DNA of 64,000 bases from contig CAUJDW010000017.1 in assembly GCA_963169455.1 (NCBI GenBank), positions 28,913-92,912 on the forward strand. Direction: 5' to 3'. A program made the translations under genes and the position numbers. Positions within the stretch are counted from its first letter, which is position 1; the number at the start of each line of letters is the position of its first letter. This DNA comes from Bacteroidota bacterium. GTDB taxonomy: Bacteria > Bacteroidota > Bacteroidia > Chitinophagales > Saprospiraceae. The notes beneath the pieces were generated by a model that worked only from the letters and a program-made list of their open reading frames with translations, had not been told where the DNA came from and ran no database searches. This document shows positions 59,090 to 64,000 of this stretch, piece by piece.

Positions 59090-62000
59090 TTATTCGGAAG
59101 GCAGGCTGCTCATATCCCCGATCCCGATAAAGCCTGCCCAGAAGAAGGGGTGTGCGCCTGGCCCGCGCCCCTTCTGCTTTTCCAGGTAACTGAGCTTGGC
59201 CAGGCGCAGGGCTTCGTCTTTGCGCTTGCCGGCCCTGAGCTGGGCGTAGAAGGCAATGGCCAGGTCTCTGGCTTTTTCGTCATTCACTTTCCAGAGGGTG
59301 GTGACGATGCTTTTGGCGCCGGCGTATGCGAAGGCGCGCGCCAGGCTGACGATACCTTCGCCGCGCTGCAGTTTTCCGATGCCCGTTTCGCAGGCCGAGA
59401 GGAATACCATGTCGGCATTAAGGGTAATGTTGTACAGCCCGCGGGCGTAGAGCTTGTCGAAAGCCCCTTTATCACCGGGCGTGCCAAAGGCCAGGTAGGC
59501 GTAGTCGCCCCGGCGGTCGTCGGCTCGGCCATGGGTGGACAGGTGGAGGATACGGTATCGGGGCGCCAGTTGCTGAAACAGGGCTGTGGAAGCATCGGCT
59601 CCGTAGAAGGGTTTCCCATTCCATATTTTGGCCACTGCAGCCACTTCCTCGCCGCTGGCCGGCAGGGCGGCCAGCGAATCGCGCAGGGCGGGGCCTGCCG
59701 TGAAATCAGTGGGGTCGATCCGGGCCGCCAGGGCCCGGACGTCGCCCTGAAAGAAGGGGGCGAGTGCTAAAAGCTGGCCCGTCGGCGCCTGCCGGTGCTG
59801 CTTTTGCTGCATCTCCCGCAACAAGGTGGCGGAATAGCAGTAGCTAAGCTGGTGCTGGTGGAGCAGGAAGGGGTAGGCGCTGAACACCCCTTCCCGGGGA
59901 GGCGCTTCGGTCAGCAGGGCCTCGAACGGCAGGTAGCCGAGCAGGCCGTCGGGAATGACGATCACCTGTTCAGTGAGTTTTTCCTTTACCGGGGCCCAGA
60001 GTTTGCCGTACAACTGCCTGGCGGCGGTGGTGTAGTTCCGGATGGTTTCCGCTTCTTTTTTTGCGCTCTGCCGGCCGGGGGGCAGCGTATAATAGCCATA
60101 GATGCCGTCCTTTGTCATTTGTTTCACCCAATCTTCCAGGGGGAAATCCCTTTTCACTTCCACCACTTCGAAATGTTCCGGCTGCAGGAGGAAGATGTAG
60201 ATGGCGCTGTCGCCAAGGAGGTATTCCACCAGCGATTGGCCGGGCTGCAGCAGTTTCCGCCGCACTTCCCCGGCGGAAATGGCGTCCTGCCTGTATTTGG
60301 CCTTGTAGTACTGCGGGTAGTCCCGTTCGAAGCGGTTTTTCAGTTCCTCGTAACTGCGGTTGAGCCCGAAGAGCCGGCTGGTGATGCCCAGCAGGGCCGT
60401 ATCCGTTTGGCTGAGCCCCTGGGCGAGTTTTTCCTGCCGCCGGGTATCGTAGTAGGCGATTTCGACGCGCAGATCGTACTCCTGCTGCAGCAGGCTGTCG
60501 GGAATGCCGGCGATTTGCAGGGCGCCAGCTTCCTGAAGGGCTTCGTACAGCAGCATGGCTTTGGAACGCTCGGCGAAAGAGAAGGCTTCGGTGAGGTAGT
60601 GCAGGCTGTCGGTGAGTTGGTGGAGGAGGAAGTTGGTGGCGGTGGCGGTTGCGTTGATATTAAGGTTCCCTTCCGTCAGGTTGGCCCGGGAGGCAGGGCT
60701 GATAGTCCGGGATTGATGCGCATAGGCGGCAAAGGCTTCCTTCAGGGTTTGCCGGCTTTTAAAGATATAGCCTGGAAAATTATGTTCAGTATGCAATTTC
60801 TGTTGAAAAGCCCCCTTCAAGGTTAATATTTCGATTAATTCTTTCAGGGAAGAAACGCGCTCAAGAGAACCGCCATTCGGGTAATTCAGCGCTTTTAATG
60901 CTTGTTCATAAGCCATTTCTGCTTCGGGATACCTTTTCTGGCCTTCATAGGTTTGGCCCAGTGCTCCCAGAATGTCTGCCAAATATGGATGAGAGGGGCC
61001 GTATGCGTTTGGCGCCTCAAGCCGGGCTTTTTCCAGATAATAAGCGCTTTTGTCAGAATTGCGGTTTAACCGCAGGGCCGTTCCCAGATTGGTATAGATT
61101 TCCACCAGAAGCGGATGCTCTTCGCCGAATAATCCGCGCAGGATTGAGGCCCCTTTTTCAAAGTATTCGATGGCTTCATCGTATTCCCCAAGGCTTAAGC
61201 AAGTTATCCCCAGGCCATTATAGGTTGAAGCGACATTGCTGTGGATTTCCCCATAGATGCCCTGATGCAGTTTTAGGGCCTGTTCCAGATATTCTCTCGC
61301 ATTTTTGTAATCGCCTTTGATCTGGTATATCAGGCCGGTATTGTTGTAGTAGGAGGCCACGTTGGGGTGTTGCTCGCCGTAGAACTTTAAATAGAAAGCC
61401 AATGCCGTCTCAAAGTATTGAAGGGCGCGGTCATAATCTCCCAGGTCTGCGAAGGAAATCCCAAGGTTGTTGTAGGTTTGGTAAACAAATGGGCTTTCCT
61501 TTCCGAAAAGCGCCAATTGAAGTTCGAGTGCTTTATTGTAGTATTCTATGGATTTTCTGAAAAATCCTTTATCCGAATAGACGGCTCCGATATTGTTGTA
61601 ATGATTGGCTACTTCAGGATGGAACACTCCCGTAAGCCTGATCTGCAGATCGAGGGCTTTGCGATAGGTTTCCATTGCTTTGTCGTGCGCTCCTGCCGAC
61701 CTGTAAATGAAGCCTAACGACCCATAATAAACGGCTAATTCGGGCTTGTCCGCTCCCATAACCTCCTTTGCCAGGTTCAGAGCTTTTTCGTGATAATCGA
61801 TGGCTTCCTTGAATTTTCCGGCATAGTTATATACACTTCCGATGCCGAGGTATGCGCCGGCCACATCCGGATGTTTCTCTCCATGGTTTTTCAAAGTGAT
61901 ATCTAATGATGCCTGAAGGTATTGAATGGCTTCCCCGAACTCCCCCATTCTTTTCTTCAGGGTGCCCAGGTTATTATAAGTTGCGGATACTTCTTCGTGT

Positions 62001-62368
62001 GAGTGGCCCAACAAATTGATTTGTATTTGTAATGCACTTTCCCAGGCTTTTTCAGCTTTTTCATATTCACCCCGGTAAAAAGCAATGGCTCCAATCCTGT
62101 GCCATGCAATAGCTACTTCCCTGCGGCCCTCTCCAAACAAATCCGTGAATATTTTTTTCGCCTGTTCCGCTTTTTTCGCAGCCTCATCAAATTGCTGAGC
62201 CTTAAGCAACATTAAGGATTCTTCCATAAACACATTCGCCCGGGCCGTATCCGCCAGGGTGTAAACGATATTTCCCCCAACATCCTGAGCGGCGAGCAGG
62301 GTGGGGGAGAGCATAACCATAAAAGCAAAACAGAGGCGCGTTATCGGGTAGGATAGTGGGTAGTGCAT
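59090..62368 (-). CDS. Exported TPR-CHAT (caspase-like) protein
   Basis: 1092 aa. Signal peptide (RLCFAFMVMLSPTLLAAQ, residues ~11-28), then about eleven kinesin-light-chain-type TPRs of 42 residues (about 40-500; YNNLG, ALELQLALFGK, EHPNVASYYNN), a helical spacer and a C-terminal CHAT peptidase domain (about 750-1092). The catalytic dyad is present: H946 in HLSTHGRADD and C993 in FLSACETGIG. CHAT proteases are activated by partner binding to the TPRs. The start at 62368 (MHYPLSYP) is preferred to an in-frame start at 62488. Neighbour to the sigma/anti-sigma/M23 genes; location outside the cytoplasm is unusual compared with cytoplasmic CHAT defence proteins. Confidence 0.9.
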   Translation of the reverse strand: MHYPLSYPITRLCFAFMVMLSPTLLAAQDVGGNIVYTLADTARANVFMEESLMLLKAQQFDEAAKKAEQAKKIFTDLFGEGRREVAIAWHRIGAIAFYRGEYEKAEKAWESALQIQINLLGHSHEEVSATYNNLGTLKKRMGEFGEAIQYLQASLDITLKNHGEKHPDVAGAYLGIGSVYNYAGKFKEAIDYHEKALNLAKEVMGADKPELAVYYGSLGFIYRSAGAHDKAMETYRKALDLQIRLTGVFHPEVANHYNNIGAVYSDKGFFRKSIEYYNKALELQLALFGKESPFVYQTYNNLGISFADLGDYDRALQYFETALAFYLKFYGEQHPNVASYYNNTGLIYQIKGDYKNAREYLEQALKLHQGIYGEIHSNVASTYNGLGITCLSLGEYDEAIEYFEKGASILRGLFGEEHPLLVEIYTNLGTALRLNRNSDKSAYYLEKARLEAPNAYGPSHPYLADILGALGQTYEGQKRYPEAEMAYEQALKALNYPNGGSLERVSSLKELIEILTLKGAFQQKLHTEHNFPGYIFKSRQTLKEAFAAYAHQSRTISPASRANLTEGNLNINATATATNFLLHQLTDSLHYLTEAFSFAERSKAMLLYEALQEAGALQIAGIPDSLLQQEYDLRVEIAYYDTRRQEKLAQGLSQTDTALLGITSRLFGLNRSYEELKNRFERDYPQYYKAKYRQDAISAGEVRRKLLQPGQSLVEYLLGDSAIYIFLLQPEHFEVVEVKRDFPLEDWVKQMTKDGIYGYYTLPPGRQSAKKEAETIRNYTTAARQLYGKLWAPVKEKLTEQVIVIPDGLLGYLPFEALLTEAPPREGVFSAYPFLLHQHQLSYCYSATLLREMQQKQHRQAPTGQLLALAPFFQGDVRALAARIDPTDFTAGPALRDSLAALPASGEEVAAVAKIWNGKPFYGADASTALFQQLAPRYRILHLSTHGRADDRRGDYAYLAFGTPGDKGAFDKLYARGLYNITLNADMVFLSACETGIGKLQRGEGIVSLARAFAYAGAKSIVTTLWKVNDEKARDLAIAFYAQLRAGKRKDEALRLAKLSYLEKQKGRGPGAHPFFWAGFIGIGDMSSLPSE

Positions 62369-62557
62369 TGGGTGTTGGGTTTGGTTTTTCCCGCTCAAAT
62401 TAAATACAGCGGTTCGCAGGCCCAAATTTCCGGGCGGAGAAAATTTTTTCTGCCGGACTGGGCGCCTCTTGCGTTTTCCGGGAACCAAGGGGCGGGAAGC
62501 TTGAAAAACCGAAAAGGGGAGAGCCTGGAATTATTTTACAAAAAAAACAAGCGCATT

Positions 62558-63376
62558 ATGTCAGAATCCTTGTCACAAAAGCTCAAAAATGAAGCGCAGG
62601 CCTTTTTCGTGGCGCCTGTTTATCCCTTTCTCCAGAAAGACTGGCCCGTCAAAATGTGGCTGTTCATCGCCCTGTCCTATGTGCCGGTGATCAATCTCAT
62701 CGTGGCCCGCGGCTGGCGCATGGAATACATCCGCCGGCTGGGCTGGCGATTGGATCGGGTGCTTCCTGCCCCCAAGGACAGCCTGAGGTTTTTCGCCAAC
62801 GGGCTGCTGCTCTGGATTGCCCGGGGAGCTTTCCTGCTGGTTCCCGTTTTTATTATCGCCACGTTCGGCCTGGGCGGGTGGAAAGACCTTTGGGATGACA
62901 TCCGCTTCCTGTTCCAGCTTTCTATGGATTTCTTCTGGCGCCGCAAACTGGCCGGCGGGGAGTATCTCCATCAGCTATGGGTATTTACCAAAAGTGAATT
63001 TATCGCCAACATCCTGGCCTTTCTGATCGAAAATATTTACCTGGTGGTTTATGTGCCCATTTACCGAATCGGCATGATACGGTTCGCCCTTACGGGCAGT
63101 TTGATTAAATCCCACGCGCAAATCCTGAAGAACCTCCGCTTTCTGTTCCGTAACTTTCTGGACATCCTGCTGATGTACACATTCAACATCTTCAATTTCA
63201 TAGTGATCTTTTTAGTGGACCTCCTGCTCACCCTTTCCGTAGTCGGGGTTCCCCTCATCCCCATCGTAACCTTTTACATGTACTACTGGAATACCGGCTA
63301 CGAATACGGCCTGCTTGCCCGCACTATGGTCGAACAGGAGGGCATGGCCCCCCGGCCGGAGATGTCCTTTGGGTAA
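62558..63376 (+). CDS. DUF4013-like polytopic membrane protein
   Basis: About 272 aa. A short soluble N-terminus (MSESLSQKLKNEAQ) leads to several membrane helices (WLFIALSYVPVINLIV, FLLVPVFIIATFGLGG, IVIFLVDLLLTLSVVGVPLI). The WRMEYIRRLGWRL and GYEYGLLARTM segments resemble the DUF4013 group; function unknown. ATG 62558 (MSESL) is chosen because the upstream in-frame part overlaps the start of the divergent CHAT gene. The 189-bp divergent gap contains a -7-like box TTAATTTG for the CHAT gene (62396-62403, minus). Confidence 0.65.
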   Translation: MSESLSQKLKNEAQAFFVAPVYPFLQKDWPVKMWLFIALSYVPVINLIVARGWRMEYIRRLGWRLDRVLPAPKDSLRFFANGLLLWIARGAFLLVPVFIIATFGLGGWKDLWDDIRFLFQLSMDFFWRRKLAGGEYLHQLWVFTKSEFIANILAFLIENIYLVVYVPIYRIGMIRFALTGSLIKSHAQILKNLRFLFRNFLDILLMYTFNIFNFIVIFLVDLLLTLSVVGVPLIPIVTFYMYYWNTGYEYGLLARTMVEQEGMAPRPEMSFG

Positions 63377-63410
63377 TGTTGGGTAATGTTGGGTAAGAAT
63401 GGGTAATGGT
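63371..63410. repeat. Four-copy 10-bp tandem repeat before the transposase
   Basis: GGGTAATGTT (63371-63380), GGGTAATGTT, GGGTAAGAAT and GGGTAATGGT form four adjacent 10-bp units ending at 63410, about 50 bp upstream of the transposase start. The first overlaps the membrane protein's stop codon region. Confidence 0.75.
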
Positions 63411-63461
63411 AATCCATCTATGGCAAAAACCGGCTAAATTGTAGGAAAACACCTGAAACCC

Positions 63462-63911
63462 ATGCCTCATTCCTATTCCCGGATATGGGTGCACGCCATT
63501 CTCGGCGTCAAATACCGCCGGCCCCTGATCCAACCCGGGATCAGGGGCCGCGTTCACCTGATTTTGAAGGAACAATTGGAGCATTCCGGCTGCTCCGTCC
63601 GGATTATCAACGGCATACCCTGCCACGTCCACCTTTTGTTCCGCCTCAATCCTCAACTAAGCCTCGCCGAGCTTATGAAGCGGCTCAAAGGCGCCTCCTC
63701 CCGGCAGATCAACGAGGCGGCCATTATGCCGCAGCCCTTCGCCTGGCAGGTAGGCTACGGCGCCTTCTCCGTCGGCGAACCCGAACTCGATAGAGTGATC
63801 CGCTACATCCAGCGTCAGGAAGAACACCACCACCAAATCTCCTTCGATGAGGAATATCAACAGCTCATCACTCAATACAAGGCCGATGAAAGCTCTGCCC
63901 CCCCTCCCTAA
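63462..63911 (+). CDS. Y1 (IS200/RAYT-type) transposase
   Basis: 149 aa, a complete single-domain HUH transposase. HUH motif H55-V-H57 (CHVHLLFRL) and catalytic Tyr115 in VIRYIQRQEEHH are both present, so the enzyme is probably active. The ATG at 63462 follows GAAACCC. It is preceded by a 10-bp tandem repeat and followed immediately by a REP-like hairpin overlapping the stop, which is how REP-associated tyrosine transposases (RAYTs) are arranged. IS200 with only tnpA is the alternative. Confidence 0.9.
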   Translation: MPHSYSRIWVHAILGVKYRRPLIQPGIRGRVHLILKEQLEHSGCSVRIINGIPCHVHLLFRLNPQLSLAELMKRLKGASSRQINEAAIMPQPFAWQVGYGAFSVGEPELDRVIRYIQRQEEHHHQISFDEEYQQLITQYKADESSAPPP

Positions 63912-63932
63912 CCCACGACTTCAGTCGTGGGT
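63911..63932. repeat. REP-like hairpin next to the Y1 transposase
   Basis: ACCCACGAC (63911-63919), loop TTCA, GTCGTGGGT (63924-63932): a perfect 9-bp stem with a 4-nt loop. It begins at the last base of the transposase stop. A close relative is at 55986-56003. The remaining 68 bp to the window end have no recognisable feature. Confidence 0.85.
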
Positions 63933-64000
63933 ACCCCCAGCCGTAAGCCTACGACGAAGGGCATCTTGCGCATGTAGCCCGGAGCACAGACCTTAGCCGA

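Overview
The window comes from a Bacteroidota genome of fairly high GC, most likely a member of the Saprospiria (Lewinella/Phaeodactylibacter-like). The pointers are two proteins with type IX secretion (T9SS) C-terminal sorting tails, a DUF6089 barrel protein, a head GIN (DUF2807) lipoprotein, a two-component propeller histidine kinase, a TPR-CHAT protein, starts without Shine-Dalgarno sequences, and Bacteroidota-type -7 elements (TAnnTTTG). This is inferred from family content, not from a database search. I saw no rRNA, tRNA or CRISPR array.

Layout. 0-9 kb: GNAT acetyltransferase, Na+/solute symporter, M20 amidohydrolase, alanine racemase and a second, ornithine-racemase-type PLP racemase; then on the minus strand an epimerase, AnmK (anhydromuramic acid recycling) and a tryptophan 2,3-dioxygenase. 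9.2-9.5 kb is a 300-bp AT-rich giant inverted repeat. 9.5-17.4 kb is a minus-strand sulfur-oxidation block: persulfide dioxygenase-rhodanese, a fused FeS/NrfD membrane subunit, a 951-aa molybdopterin oxidoreductase and a SulP anion transporter. It reads as sulfane sulfur to sulfite to sulfate to export.

17.6-28 kb holds CorA, an outer-membrane barrel protein, a DUF2007 protein, a 1251-aa phosphoesterase/outer-membrane-barrel fusion, a geranylgeranyl-reductase-type flavoprotein, an HtrA-type protease and a band-7 protein. 28.4-35 kb is a second redox/sulfur region: small cytochrome c, Lrp regulator divergent from a methionine-gamma-lyase-type enzyme, single-domain rhodanese, second persulfide dioxygenase-rhodanese, CBS protein, coiled-coil protein and a DUF3365 haem lipoprotein. 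Three promoters here carry a CRP/FNR-like 14-bp palindrome at exactly the same distance from the -7 element, and one leads into an attenuator-like leader.

35-49 kb: YyaL/DUF255 thioredoxin-fold protein, two lipoproteins, an exported inorganic pyrophosphatase with altered metal-site residues, a FemAB/GNAT-like protein, a one-transmembrane propeller histidine kinase with its NarL-type regulator, a KASIII, a DUF6794 protein, an alpha/beta hydrolase and an acetoacetyl-CoA-reductase-type SDR. 49.2-51.7 kb: heptamer tandem repeat, long hairpin, recD2. 51.9-62.4 kb: a giant T9SS propeller protein, then an ECF sigma factor, a membrane TPR anti-sigma-like protein, a T9SS M23 peptidase and a convergent, exported TPR-CHAT protein; these form a candidate signalling/protease module. 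The window ends with a DUF4013-like membrane protein and a Y1 (RAYT/IS200-type) transposase with its REP-like hairpin, a relative of which lies in front of the sigma factor. A 110-bp structured, MITE-like repeat occurs twice (20.3 and 38.5 kb).
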